A stretch of 64,000 nt of DNA from JAWKUK01 sp964402175 (GTDB lineage: Bacteria; Planctomycetota; UBA1135; GCA-002686595). The translations under genes were made by a program, and so were the position numbers. Below are positions 27,010 to 35,073 of this stretch, in pieces. The stretch lies in the NCBI GenBank assembly GCA_964402175.1, contig CAYOBN010000016.1:12134-76133 (forward strand), read 5' to 3'. The notes under the pieces were generated by a model that ran no database searches, was not told the origin of the DNA, and saw nothing but the letters and a program-made list of their open reading frames with translations. Each line of letters begins with the position of its first letter. Position 1 is the first letter of the stretch.

Positions 27010-28833
27010 TCAACGGGCTGTGACGTGGATCTCGGTGTTCGGCAGTCGCAGCGCAGCCCGCGCCTCGACCACCCGAGCATCGACCACCCACGCATCCGCT
27101 TCACTGCCGGCCGCGAGCAGGAACGTGGGCGTCCAGCCCTCAGCATCCGTCTCGAACGTCACCCACGGGTGGTCGGTGTGACGTCCGACGAGTCGCACCC
27201 GGGCACCGCCCAACGGTTGCCCGTCGACGACGACCCTCGCTCGGTGCTCCAACAGGGTCCCGAGCGCGAGCGGCTGCTGCGGCGCAGCGCCCGCGGCGTT
27301 CGGCAGGGGCAAGTCGATGAAGAAGGCTGCCGGTGGGCCCCAATCCAGGGCGCCGCTGCAATAGAGGCGCTCGGCGACGACCTCCGGCCAGAATACGGCG
27401 CCCGCTGCGTCGGTGTGACCCGACGCCAACCAGCGTGTGGTGTCGTGCGCGCGGCGCAGCTCGACGAAGGTGCCCTCCTGGAGCCGGCGTCCCTCTGGCC
27501 CCAGCAACACAAGACGGCGCGCTTCGTCCGGAATCCGCAGCGTGACCTCGGTCGCGCCGCTCACAGCGAGTGGCACCCGAGTGGAGCACAGGACGTTCGG
27601 CCAGCGCTCGACGAGCGCGAGCAAGTCGATCGAAGCCGCCTCGCCATCGATGCGGTCGGTGGAGAGCGCGCGCCGCCCGTCGAGGTCGCAGTTCCATTCC
27701 GCGTACAGAAGCGGCTCGGGGCTGTAGCGCACACGCACGGACAGTTCCCCCTGCGCCGCGACCGCGCCATCGAAGTCCCCTTCGATGTTCACCCGCAGCG
27801 AGCGCGCAGCTCCGACCCGGAGCGCGACCTCCTCGACCTCGTCGAGTGTCCCCGTGCGATAGACGTTCATCATCGAACCGTCGCCGAGCCAGACTGAGAA
27901 GTGCTGGGGCTCGCCGAAGCGGGGCACTTGCAACACGACGCGCCCATCCGGACCGACGGGCACACGTTCACCATCGATGCCGGAGCTCACGCGCGGCGGC
28001 ACCGCAGCGTCGCTGCCGAGCAGTTGGATGGAGAGTCCACCGAGGGCCTCTAGCAGCACGGTGCCGAGGTGCCAGTCCGCCTTCGGGAACCAAGGCCCCT
28101 CGCTGTGCTCGGAGGAGTAACCCTCCGCACTGACCGTGATCCGGTAGGTCCCGGGGCGGAAACGCGGCAGCTCGAAGGTGCCCCGCGCGTCGGCCAAGGC
28201 GCTGCGCTCGCGCAGCCCGTCCGCACCGAGACGCTCCAGCGCCCCCTCCGGCGCATCGAGCCAGCGTGCGGTTACCCGCGCTCCTTCGATGGGCGCATCC
28301 GAGACGAGGTCGCGCACCTCACCGCGGACGACGACGGGCGGCATGACCCGTACTGTGATCTCAGGACTCACATCATCGACAACCCTGACTCCGACACGCC
28401 CCCCCGACGCGAACCCAGCGATGACTTGAGCGGGTACGACCTCTGCTTGCACTCGCCCGTTCCCATCCGTCTGCAGCGTCCGTAGCGGCTCGTTCGAGTC
28501 GACCCCAGCGAAGATACCGACCTCACACGCAACAGGGCCCCCAGCCGCATCGACGAAGACGAGCGTGCTCTGCTGGCCCCCTCCGTCTGCCGCGTCCGAG
28601 TCATCCGCTTCCTTGGCGGCCCCGCCAGCCAGCGCCACACGCCCGCGCCCACCGTCACGAGCACTCCCCATGTCCGCCGAATCGAACGAAGATGAAGAGG
28701 CGCCGCCAACCGAGCTGGAACTGCTCTGCGGGTCCTCGCTGATCGGGCTGCCAGGGGCCTCGCGCGCGCCGTGTCGCCAGAAGCCAGCGATGGCGAGCCC
28801 GAGGAGGGCGAGACCGATGACGAAGCGCTTCAT
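27010..28833 (-). CDS. Large membrane-anchored protein with carboxypeptidase-regulatory-like domain (cassette 1)
   Basis: 607 aa. An N-terminal signal-anchor (MKRFVIGLALLGLAIAGFW) is followed by a Ser/Gly/Asp-rich linker to ~90 and then beta-rich domains. One is carboxypeptidase-regulatory-like at ~165-250 (RGEVRDLVSDAPIEGARVTAR ... GTFELPRFRPGTYRITVSAEGY). No enzyme motif is seen. It is the last gene of a four-gene minus-strand unit, its start overlapping the 68-aa gene by 4 nt. The plus-strand copy of this cassette has three such large proteins. It probably sits in the envelope as an adhesive or structural protein; function unknown. Confidence 0.85.
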   Translation of the reverse strand: MKRFVIGLALLGLAIAGFWRHGAREAPGSPISEDPQSSSSSVGGASSSSFDSADMGSARDGGRGRVALAGGAAKEADDSDAADGGGQQSTLVFVDAAGGPVACEVGIFAGVDSNEPLRTLQTDGNGRVQAEVVPAQVIAGFASGGRVGVRVVDDVSPEITVRVMPPVVVRGEVRDLVSDAPIEGARVTARWLDAPEGALERLGADGLRERSALADARGTFELPRFRPGTYRITVSAEGYSSEHSEGPWFPKADWHLGTVLLEALGGLSIQLLGSDAAVPPRVSSGIDGERVPVGPDGRVVLQVPRFGEPQHFSVWLGDGSMMNVYRTGTLDEVEEVALRVGAARSLRVNIEGDFDGAVAAQGELSVRVRYSPEPLLYAEWNCDLDGRRALSTDRIDGEAASIDLLALVERWPNVLCSTRVPLAVSGATEVTLRIPDEARRLVLLGPEGRRLQEGTFVELRRAHDTTRWLASGHTDAAGAVFWPEVVAERLYCSGALDWGPPAAFFIDLPLPNAAGAAPQQPLALGTLLEHRARVVVDGQPLGGARVRLVGRHTDHPWVTFETDAEGWTPTFLLAAGSEADAWVVDARVVEARAALRLPNTEIHVTAR

Positions 28834-29036
28834 GGCGAAGGCGAAACAGGCGGCGCGCCTATTCCACCGCGCTGCCGAGCGTTGGGCACCCGTGTGCGAT
28901 GGTCTCCACCGATGGTGCCGCCGCCGCCGGGGTTCAGCGCGAGCAGCCGCGACTCACGGGGCTGATCTGGGCACTGCCGAGCTGTGAGGTCTCGGGCGAG
29001 AATCACGACGGCAAAGGCGATCATCCACTGCTTCAC
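28830..29036 (-). CDS. 68-aa exported glycine-rich peptide (cassette 1)
   Basis: 68 aa from GTG 29036, which overlaps the stop of the upstream TPR-like gene (GTGA); its own stop overlaps the start of the downstream large-protein gene (ATGA). It begins with a short hydrophobic signal-like stretch (WMIAFAVVIL), then has PGGGGTIGGDHRTRVPN and GGIGAPP. A peptide of exactly the same length and pattern occupies the same slot in the second cassette (34861-35067: GGGG, basic patch, GGVGP). The coupling on both sides and the matching counterpart make it a real gene. Function unknown; likely secreted. Confidence 0.75.
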   Translation of the reverse strand: MKQWMIAFAVVILARDLTARQCPDQPRESRLLALNPGGGGTIGGDHRTRVPNARQRGGIGAPPVSPSP

Positions 29037-29788
29037 GCTACCCTCCAATCTTCCATGGGTCCAAGCTCAGGAGCTCCACGGCGCAAGATCTCCAGATCGT
29101 CTTCATCGAATCCCCAGTAGGGAGTCGAGCCCCGGCGACGTCGGGCTCGAATCGTCGCAGCGAGCACACTCGCCGCGTTGCGTGGCGCAACCTCCAGCAG
29201 TAGGGTCGCTCCTTCGCGTACGATCTCGGGTGTACGTAGCTTCGAACCCACGACGCAGAGTGAGACGGCGGCGACCTCTCGGTCGACGACGCTCGGCGAC
29301 CTTGCAGCGCAGCGGTACGCATCGAGGGCGGAGGGAACGTCGCCCAAGAAGCTGTACGCAAGCCCCAGGTTCTGATGGAGAACGTAACGTTGGGGATGGT
29401 CTGGAAAGAGCTGCAGTCCAGCCTGGAGAGCTTCGACTGCGCCGCGTTCATCCCCGCCCAGGAGACGTGAATGGGCGACGGTAACCCACCGCAGCGGATC
29501 TCGCGGGGAGAGGGCTAGCGCAGCTTCCGACCAGAGTTGGAGTGTTCGGGCACTTGGCAGTTCAACAACGCGCGCGGCGGAGCGGTGATCCGCCTCTGTC
29601 CCGCCACGGACGTGGATGAAGATCGTGTCGGCCATCGGATGCGCGAGCAACATGGCGCGGACTCGCAGCTGCAAGTCGCGGCCAAGGGCGGCACGAGCGT
29701 CTCCTCGCCCCGGATCGGAAGCCTCCGAGACCGGCGCGAGTTGCCGCATCGCCCACCAAAGGCTTGCACGCCGAGCCGAAGGCTGCAT
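29033..29788 (-). CDS. TPR-like helical protein (cassette 1)
   Basis: 251 aa from ATG 29788, 4 nt after the preceding stop. The middle contains TPR-like helical pairs: AALALSPRDPLRWVTVAHSRLLGGDERGA, QAGLQLFPDHPQRYVLHQNL and GLAYSFLGDVPSALDAYRCAA. There is no signal peptide. It is probably a cytoplasmic scaffold. The equivalent gene of cassette 2 (34160-34864) also has TPR-like repeats and the same neighbours. The longer open frame to 30025 would overlap the upstream gene by over 200 nt, so I use 29788. Confidence 0.8.
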   Translation of the reverse strand: MQPSARRASLWWAMRQLAPVSEASDPGRGDARAALGRDLQLRVRAMLLAHPMADTIFIHVRGGTEADHRSAARVVELPSARTLQLWSEAALALSPRDPLRWVTVAHSRLLGGDERGAVEALQAGLQLFPDHPQRYVLHQNLGLAYSFLGDVPSALDAYRCAARSPSVVDREVAAVSLCVVGSKLRTPEIVREGATLLLEVAPRNAASVLAATIRARRRRGSTPYWGFDEDDLEILRRGAPELGPMEDWRVA

Positions 29789-29792
29789 GGGC

Positions 29793-30344
29793 TCAGCGGA
29801 GAGGTCCCACCGTGAGTATGACCCTACGAACCGCCTCACCCGCCAAGCTCGCGGAGCTGGATGACTCGACTGCGCCCAAAGCGACATCAGCCCAAGTCGC
29901 TGGCAAGAATGCGCGCAGCGCGTTGACGTGTGCTGGGCTCTGGGCATGCAAAGCGAGCCATGCTCGGATCGCACGCGGGGCATCGACACCGAGGCAGGCG
30001 GCGAGTCGCGCGAGAAACTCTTCATGGTCTGGATTCATGAGCTCGTTGACCCCGTCGACCCGGATCGCGAAAGCCGACTCGGTGGCGAGTTCGGTGAGCC
30101 ATTGGTCGACGTCCTGCCGAAGCACTTCATCGCGCAGCACCTCGGTCGCAACTCGCTCCGCGAGCCGACGCCGGGCGATCTCGACAGGGACGATGACCCC
30201 AGCCGCGACTAGTCCGGTGCAGGTGAGCTCTCGCAACCCGAGCGAGCGATCGGTGAGCAGTTGTCCGACGATGGCTGCGTGGGTCCACTCGACACGCGCC
30301 TGGTGCACGCGCCGAACGAAGGTGCCTGGATTCGTAGGGGCCAT
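29793..30344 (-). CDS. ~185-aa helical protein of unknown function (cassette 1)
   Basis: 183 aa, first gene of the minus-strand four-gene unit. It is soluble and all-helical by composition, rich in Arg/Glu/Leu (VPVEIARRRLAERVATEVLRDEV, DVDQWLTELATE). No known domain is recognised. The cassette 2 equivalent at 33619-34179 is 186 aa with a similar central segment (PPGLALAKVRRAVARAISQA ... IDLAAQEATN). This and its position make the two likely homologues, though identity is low by eye. The start at 30344 follows AGACGCACC with no clear Shine-Dalgarno. Confidence 0.7.
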   Translation of the reverse strand: MAPTNPGTFVRRVHQARVEWTHAAIVGQLLTDRSLGLRELTCTGLVAAGVIVPVEIARRRLAERVATEVLRDEVLRQDVDQWLTELATESAFAIRVDGVNELMNPDHEEFLARLAACLGVDAPRAIRAWLALHAQSPAHVNALRAFLPATWADVALGAVESSSSASLAGEAVRRVILTVGPLR

Positions 30345-30420
30345 GGTGCGTCTCCGGCAGGAGGATGCGGCATCGGGTCAAAGGGCGCAAGCCCCCCCCG
30401 ATGACACCCCCAGTCAACAC

Positions 30421-30455
30421 GAGAGGGGCGCCGCCCCACGGGCGACCCCCCTCTC
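30421..30455 (-). terminator. Strong GC hairpin between two minus-strand genes
   Basis: Arms 30421-30436 and 30440-30455 pair at 14 of 16 positions with a 3-nt loop. It lies 30 nt beyond the stop at 30485 and before the gene starting at 30344. No U-tract follows, so termination strength is uncertain. Confidence 0.4.
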
Positions 30456-30484
30456 TCACGAGCTAGCCTCGAGAGCTCGAGCGC

Positions 30485-31117
30485 TCAGCCGGCGGTGACG
30501 AGTGACATCAGTTGCTGTGCGCGGCGGGCGGCGTGGGTGCCGGCGTGCTTCTCGGCCAGCTTGGCGAGTTTCTTGTCCATGCCCTTCGAGTCCAGCTTGT
30601 CGGCGACGATGGCGTCTTTGAGTTTGCCGAGCTGTTTGGCGGCTTCGATCTCGGCTTTCATGTCTGCGCTGGCGAGGCGTGCGGCGAGCTCGGCGGCTTT
30701 TTCGCCGATGCCGGTCAGACCTTGCGTCGCTTTGGCGAAGGTCGGCGCCTCGTCGGCGGCGAGGTCTGCGCGGCCGTCTTCGATCAGCCACTCGATTCGG
30801 CGGAGGCGGGCGTTGGCCAGCGACTCGACGCGCTGGACGAACTCCGCGACACCTTCGATGCCTTTCGCCTCTGCGGCGCGGGCCTCTTGGATCGCGGCGG
30901 CGTACTCACCCTTGCCCGAGGCCTTCCACGCGCCCTTCAGATCTTTAGGCAGCTACTTCGGCAGCTCCTTCGGACCCTTCTGCGCGAGGGCGACCTCCTG
31001 CGCGACGAGCTCTTCGAGCTGGCTGGGCACGTCCCGGCAGTCGTCCTGCACGAACATCTTGCGGTCGCAGCCGAAGAGCGCGAAAAGCAAGGGCCCGCGG
31101 GCGCCAGCCGGCTGCAC
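30485..31117 (-). pseudogene. Lipoprotein-like gene interrupted by an in-frame TAG
   Basis: Reading from GTG 31117, the frame encodes a lipobox-like GPLLFALFGC, then CDRKMFVQDDCRDVPSQLEE and ALAQKGPKELPK, and hits TAG at 30953-30955. The same frame then resumes LPKDLKGAWKASGKGEYAAA and stays open for 156 codons to TGA 30485, ending in AGTHAARRAQQLMSLVTAG with normal codon use. The residues on either side of the stop (ELPK / LPKDLKG) look like one continuous helical protein, so a single nonsense mutation, sequencing error or readthrough is likely. It follows the thioredoxin-family gene on the same strand by 110 nt. Family not recognised. Confidence 0.65.
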
Positions 31118-31227
31118 GGGCCCTGGAGGGTAACGGTGACGGGCGACGCTTGGGCGCCTGCGGCGAATGCTGGGACTCCGCCTTCCGTCGATGGAATCGT
31201 CAGATCATTGCCCCGGCTCGCAAACCG

Positions 31228-32439
31228 TCACTGCCCCGCGAACTTGGCTTTGCCTTCGGCGAGCTCCTTCAGGAAGTCCTCGGGCTTCTTCCAGCCGCCG
31301 ATCGTCTGCAGGACGTTGCCCTCGCCGTCGAAGATGCCCATCGCGGGGATGCCGCGGGCCTGCAGCTTCTCCTTCATGACGAGGTCGTAGTCACCGACGA
31401 GGTCTTGCTCTTGGATGATCTTCACGGCGATGAAGTCCTCGTTGAGCGCGCGCGTGACTTCGGCGTCGGGATAGGTGCACCAGTCCATGCGGTAGCACCA
31501 GACGCACCAGAAGGCCATCACGTCGATGAAGACGGGCTTCTTCTCTTTCGCGCCGAGCGCGATCGCGTCGGCGTACGTGAGGTACTGCCAGCGGATCGGC
31601 TGCGTCGCCAGCGGGCGCGTCGCGTCGAGGCCGCGCTGTTCGAAGAACTCCTTGCGGCCCGGCTCGAAGCGCTCCATCCAGAGGTGCTCGACGCGCGCGC
31701 GCTGCGCGGCCATCACGGCGGGATCGGGGCCGTCGGCGGCGACGCTGGAGACGTTCAAGAGCTCGCCCGCGAGCTGGATCGTGTGGCGGTGGCCCGCGAC
31801 GAAGATGCTCTCGTCGAGGTTCATCAGGCCGTACTCGCCTGCGGGCCGGCCGTCTTTCGGCACCATGGCCCACGCGTCGCCGGCCGAACCGAACTTGCCG
31901 TCCAGATCGCGGTCGACGATCGCGATCTCGCCTGCGGCGACGCTGGCGCCGAGGTACTCGACGAACGTCAGCGAGAGCGTCGCGGGGCGGCCCTCGGGCT
32001 GCATGAACGACGCGACGTACTTGACGCCGCTCGGAAGCGCACCGCGGATGGGAGCGCCCGTCGTGACGGAGCCGCGCTCGCGCTGCTGCGTCTCGAGGGC
32101 GAGCGGAACGTGCTCGCTCTCGCCGAACGCGCCGTCACCGTCGAGGTCGATGGCGAGGGTATCGGCGAGCGCCGCGCTGGCGTCCTTCTTGCCGATGAGG
32201 ACGCCGTGGTCGCGCTTGCCGACCTTCAGCACGCCGTACGAGGCCTCGCTCAGGCCTGCGGGCAGCTTCACCGTGGCCGGCACTTCGCCGAAGCTGGCGC
32301 GCGCGGACATCGGGGACACCGGCAGCCCGGCCTGTCGGGTCATCGGGTCGATCGTGCGCACGGTCGCGGGGACCGTTTGGACATCGGCGGCAGGGGTGAA
32401 GGGCGCAAGTGCGCCCATCAGGGCGGCGAGGTGCAGCAT
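31228..32439 (-). CDS. Exported thioredoxin-family protein with large N-terminal domain
   Basis: 403 aa. It has a short signal-like N-terminus (MLHLAALMGALAPFTPAA), then a ~260-residue beta-rich domain with repeated calcium-site-like DLDGDGAFGESEH and DRDLDGKFGSAGD segments. A C-terminal thioredoxin domain (~290-403) carries FIDVMAFWCVWCYRMD. The CVWC motif plus a further Cys in WCTYP suggests a disulfide oxidoreductase in the periplasm, and IPAMGIFDGEGN holds the cis-proline region. The acidic segments resemble dockerin/EF-like calcium loops. Substrates unknown. Confidence 0.85.
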   Translation of the reverse strand: MLHLAALMGALAPFTPAADVQTVPATVRTIDPMTRQAGLPVSPMSARASFGEVPATVKLPAGLSEASYGVLKVGKRDHGVLIGKKDASAALADTLAIDLDGDGAFGESEHVPLALETQQRERGSVTTGAPIRGALPSGVKYVASFMQPEGRPATLSLTFVEYLGASVAAGEIAIVDRDLDGKFGSAGDAWAMVPKDGRPAGEYGLMNLDESIFVAGHRHTIQLAGELLNVSSVAADGPDPAVMAAQRARVEHLWMERFEPGRKEFFEQRGLDATRPLATQPIRWQYLTYADAIALGAKEKKPVFIDVMAFWCVWCYRMDWCTYPDAEVTRALNEDFIAVKIIQEQDLVGDYDLVMKEKLQARGIPAMGIFDGEGNVLQTIGGWKKPEDFLKELAEGKAKFAGQ

Positions 32440-32621
32440 GGTCGTGGGGCGGTAGGGGTTCGTCGTCGCGCGGCGGCGCCGCGTGTAGGGGTTCTTCTGT
32501 AGCGCCCCCGGCCCCCCTGCGCCAGTCGGATCGCGGGAGTGTCACCGTCCTTTCCGCTCGTGTGTACGAGGTGTGTATCGATGGCTGCGGAGAGGCCGTC
32601 TCGGGCGTTCGAGATCTATCA

Positions 32622-32636
32622 CTTGCAAACTGCAAG
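32622..32636. promoter_or_regulatory. Palindromic operator candidate for HxlR-type regulator
   Basis: CTTGCA-AAC-TGCAAG is a perfect 6-bp inverted repeat with a 3-nt spacer, 20 nt before the ATG of the lipoprotein gene that is co-transcribed with an HxlR-type regulator. HxlR proteins bind such short dyads near their own promoters, so autoregulation is likely. The opposite-strand gene starts 180 nt away. Confidence 0.5.
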
Positions 32637-32656
32637 CCATGGCCCATGATCCCGCC

Positions 32657-33178
32657 ATGTCCGCCCGACTCAGGCCCTCGCGCGCCCTCCGTGCCCTCTG
32701 CGACCTCTTCGGGCTCGCACTGCTGTGCGCCGCAGGTGCGTGGCTGCCGAGCTGTTCGATCGCCACTCCGCTGCGCTGGACGGCGCCCCCAGAGAGCGCC
32801 CCCGAAGAGCTGTACATCAGCGTCACCCACGCGGTGCTCGATCCAGCGCAACGCGACGCGTTCGATGAGGGCACCGAGGCGCTCTTCGCGACGCTGGCTG
32901 CGGAGGAGGGCCTCCTCGCGTACTCGCGGCGCAAGGAGCTCTTCGGCAATGAAGCGTGGACGATGACCGTTTGGCGAGATGCGGCGGCACACGCGGCGTT
33001 CGTGCGCTCGGCCTCGCACCGTCGAGCGATGCGCGAAGGTCGTGCTGCGCTCGTACGCGCGCGTTTCGCAGAGTTCCTTTGGCCGAAGGCGTCGGGCCGA
33101 CCGAATTGGAAGGCGGCCCTGGCTGCGCTCGCGCCTCTCCCTCTGGTCGATTACAGTGGGCCGGCAGAGGCTCGATGA
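32657..33178 (+). CDS. Lipoprotein with antibiotic-biosynthesis-monooxygenase-like (ABM) domain
   Basis: 173 aa from ATG 32657. An N-terminal arginine-rich stretch and hydrophobic segment end in a lipobox LPSC, indicating a lipoprotein. The mature part has a ferredoxin-like ABM pattern: EELYISVTHAVLDPAQRDAF, LLAYSRRKELFGNEAWTMTVW and AFVRSASHRRAMREG. ABM domains include small quinol oxygenases and heme-degrading proteins, but many are only inferred. It overlaps the downstream HxlR gene by 4 nt (ATGA). An upstream ATG at 32639 adds six residues and is possible. Confidence 0.78.
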   Translation: MSARLRPSRALRALCDLFGLALLCAAGAWLPSCSIATPLRWTAPPESAPEELYISVTHAVLDPAQRDAFDEGTEALFATLAAEEGLLAYSRRKELFGNEAWTMTVWRDAAAHAAFVRSASHRRAMREGRAALVRARFAEFLWPKASGRPNWKAALAALAPLPLVDYSGPAEAR

Positions 33179-33540
33179 CAGAGCGCCGTTCCGTCTGCCC
33201 CGTCGCGTGTACGCTCGACCTCGTGGGCGACCGCTGGACGCTCTTGGTGATCCGCGACCTCTTCGCGGGCAAAGCGCGCTTTCAAGAGTTCTGCGCTTCA
33301 CCTGAGCGCATCGCGACGAACATCCTCGCCGAGCGCTTGAAGCGCCTCGTCGAGCAGCAGCTCGTGACGACCGAGCCCATCGCGGAGCGCACTGGAGCCG
33401 TCGCCTATCACCTCACCGAGCGCGGCCGGGCGCTCATGCCGGTGCTCGAGGCGCTCCGCGATTTCGGCCTCGCCGAGATTCCGGGCACCGAAGCGCGTAT
33501 CCAGCCCCTCCGCCGCCGGCCCCGCAAACCGCGTACGTGA
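33175..33540 (+). CDS. HxlR-family winged-helix transcriptional regulator
   Basis: 121 aa. The family motif CPVACTLDLVGDRWTLLVIRDLF with an early Cys (Cys8), then RFQEFCASPERIATNILAERLKRLVEQQLV, is diagnostic of HxlR/MarR-like HTH proteins. These often use the N-terminal cysteine to sense electrophiles or oxidants. The start ATG overlaps the lipoprotein stop. It is probably an autoregulator using the dyad at 32622-32636. Confidence 0.92.
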   Translation: MTERRSVCPVACTLDLVGDRWTLLVIRDLFAGKARFQEFCASPERIATNILAERLKRLVEQQLVTTEPIAERTGAVAYHLTERGRALMPVLEALRDFGLAEIPGTEARIQPLRRRPRKPRT

Positions 33541-33618
33541 GCCCGGAGCCCCGACCGCCTGTTCGGGAATCCCCGCTCCCTTGACGCCCTCCACCACCTG
33601 CGACACCATGCCGGTGCC

Positions 33619-34179
33619 ATGGCCCAGGACTTCCCCCTCGCACAGCGCCTCGTCCGCCTGAAGGAGCAGCCCTTCGAGGTGATCCTCGCCACGCTCCACA
33701 GCGCCGACCCGCTCGAGCTCACCGAGCGCGTCGCGGCCACCGAAGCGCGCCTCGGCCTCTGGCTCCCCCCCGGCCTCGCCCTGGCCAAAGTCCGCCGCGC
33801 CGTCGCCCGCGCCATCTCCCAGGCCCGAGCCGAAGCGCTCGACGAGTCCTGGCTGAACCACCAGATCGACCTCGCGGCCCAAGAGGCCACGAACCACGCC
33901 GCCGCCCACCAGCCCGAGCTCCAAGCCGCCTGGCGCACCCTCTCCCACCGCGCCGCCGCCCACTTCGGCCAGCCCGATTCCCGCGGCTTCGACGTCCTGG
34001 CCCTCTTCCACACCCTCCCCCCTCCCACCCGCCGCCTCCTCCAACAGGGCCTGACCGCCCTGACCCAGAACCAACCCCGCGCCCTGCCCCCCACCACCTG
34101 GCGCGAGTTCGAATCCACCTTCCGCGACATGGTCCGCACCCTGACCCGGGTGACCTCCGATGCCGACCTGGCCGACTGA
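33619..34179 (+). CDS. ~185-aa helical protein of unknown function (cassette 2)
   Basis: 186 aa, soluble and helical, with no recognised domain. The codon choice is unusually C-ending (long runs of CCC and GCC) in its second half. It opens the second copy of the four-gene cassette; its 3' end overlaps the TPR-like gene by 20 nt. The central segment PPGLALAKVRRAVARAISQA followed by LDESWLNHQIDLAAQEA parallels the 183-aa protein of cassette 1. It could be a regulator or adaptor, but nothing in the sequence proves this. Confidence 0.72.
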   Translation: MAQDFPLAQRLVRLKEQPFEVILATLHSADPLELTERVAATEARLGLWLPPGLALAKVRRAVARAISQARAEALDESWLNHQIDLAAQEATNHAAAHQPELQAAWRTLSHRAAAHFGQPDSRGFDVLALFHTLPPPTRRLLQQGLTALTQNQPRALPPTTWREFESTFRDMVRTLTRVTSDADLAD

Positions 34180-34864
34180 TTCGGCGGACATCCTCCGCAC
34201 GGAGCTGACGACAGGCCTCATGCGCGGGGAGGCGCGGGAGGAGGTGGTGGATCGGTTGCGGGTGAAGGTGCGCGCCGACGTCAAGGCGGCGACAACAGAG
34301 GCCGGCTTCGGATCAACGGCACGTCGTCAGCGCAGGTCCCACGCGCGCGCGCGTCGGGTCTGGATCCCAGCCCGCTCACTGGTTGACCTAAGCCCGGACG
34401 TCGACGCGCTCCACCTTCTCGCGTATGCACTGCTTGCCGCAGGGTGGAACGCCGACGCACTCGCCGTCTTCGACCGCGTCAGAGCACAATCGACCGACAG
34501 GCTCTATGCCGACGCCGGCGCGCTCGGACTTTCCCTCGCCCTCTCTGTACAGGGCGCAACCCAAGACGCCATTCAGTGGTGCAACCTAGCGATCCGCTCT
34601 CCCTTCCCTCAGGTTGCGCCACACGCGGCACTGTCATTGTTGGTGCAGGGAGCGCGTAGCGCAAATCTCGCTGCAACTCGACGTGGAGTCGACGCGTCGT
34701 TCGACATGCTCACGCACACGGCGCTAGACACCACCGCAGGACTACTCGCACGCTACATCGATGGCGAGCAACGAGCTCGTGACCAAGCAACACTGGATAC
34801 GCTGCGCTGGGCTGGCCCGGTGGGCGCATCCATCGCGTCGCGCGTCGAGGAGATCATTCGATGA
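34160..34864 (+). CDS. TPR-like helical protein (cassette 2)
   Basis: 234 aa. After a basic N-terminal ~75 residues there are TPR-like helix pairs: DALHLLAYALLAAGWNADALAVFDRV, LYADAGALGLSLALSVQGATQDAI and VAPHAALSLLVQGARSANLAA. No signal peptide. It overlaps both neighbours (20 nt upstream, 4 nt ATGA downstream), so it is translationally coupled. It is the counterpart of 29033-29788. Codon use is less GC-extreme than in the preceding gene. Confidence 0.75.
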   Translation: MPTWPTDSADILRTELTTGLMRGEAREEVVDRLRVKVRADVKAATTEAGFGSTARRQRRSHARARRVWIPARSLVDLSPDVDALHLLAYALLAAGWNADALAVFDRVRAQSTDRLYADAGALGLSLALSVQGATQDAIQWCNLAIRSPFPQVAPHAALSLLVQGARSANLAATRRGVDASFDMLTHTALDTTAGLLARYIDGEQRARDQATLDTLRWAGPVGASIASRVEEIIR

Positions 34865-35067
34865 GACTTGCCCTCGTCTTCATCCTTGGAACCGCACCGC
34901 TGACGAGTCAGTCCGCCGCGGAGCCAAGCGTTCCGCAGCAGAGTGCCACCCTTGCAGCCACTCAAACCTCAGGAGGCGGTGGCTCTGCAGGCATCATCGG
35001 CAAGCGCAGAGTCGCAACGGTCCCGAACCACGGTGGTGTAGGTCCGGCTCAAGGCACAGGAGGTTGA
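34861..35067 (+). CDS. 68-aa exported glycine-rich peptide (cassette 2)
   Basis: 68 aa. A clear signal peptide (MRLALVFILGTAPLTSQSAA) is followed by a Gln/Ser/Thr-rich stretch, GGGGSAGIIGKRR and NHGGVGPAQGTGG. The start overlaps the TPR-like stop (ATGA); the next gene begins 6 nt later. Its length, gene slot and GGGG / basic patch / GG[VI]G layout match the peptide at 28830-29036. It is likely a secreted or surface peptide; function unknown. Confidence 0.75.
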   Translation: MRLALVFILGTAPLTSQSAAEPSVPQQSATLAATQTSGGGGSAGIIGKRRVATVPNHGGVGPAQGTGG

Positions 35068-35073
35068 CGCCAG

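Noticed and set aside
30495..31133. 212-aa plus-strand frame opposite the TAG-interrupted gene
   Set aside because: Rich in Ser/Ala with no motif; the minus-strand sense on both sides of the TAG has much better protein character and a lipobox.
31150..32502. 450-aa plus-strand frame opposite the thioredoxin-family gene
   Set aside because: The minus strand has CVWC and calcium-loop motifs; the plus frame is low-complexity Ala/Arg/Asp.
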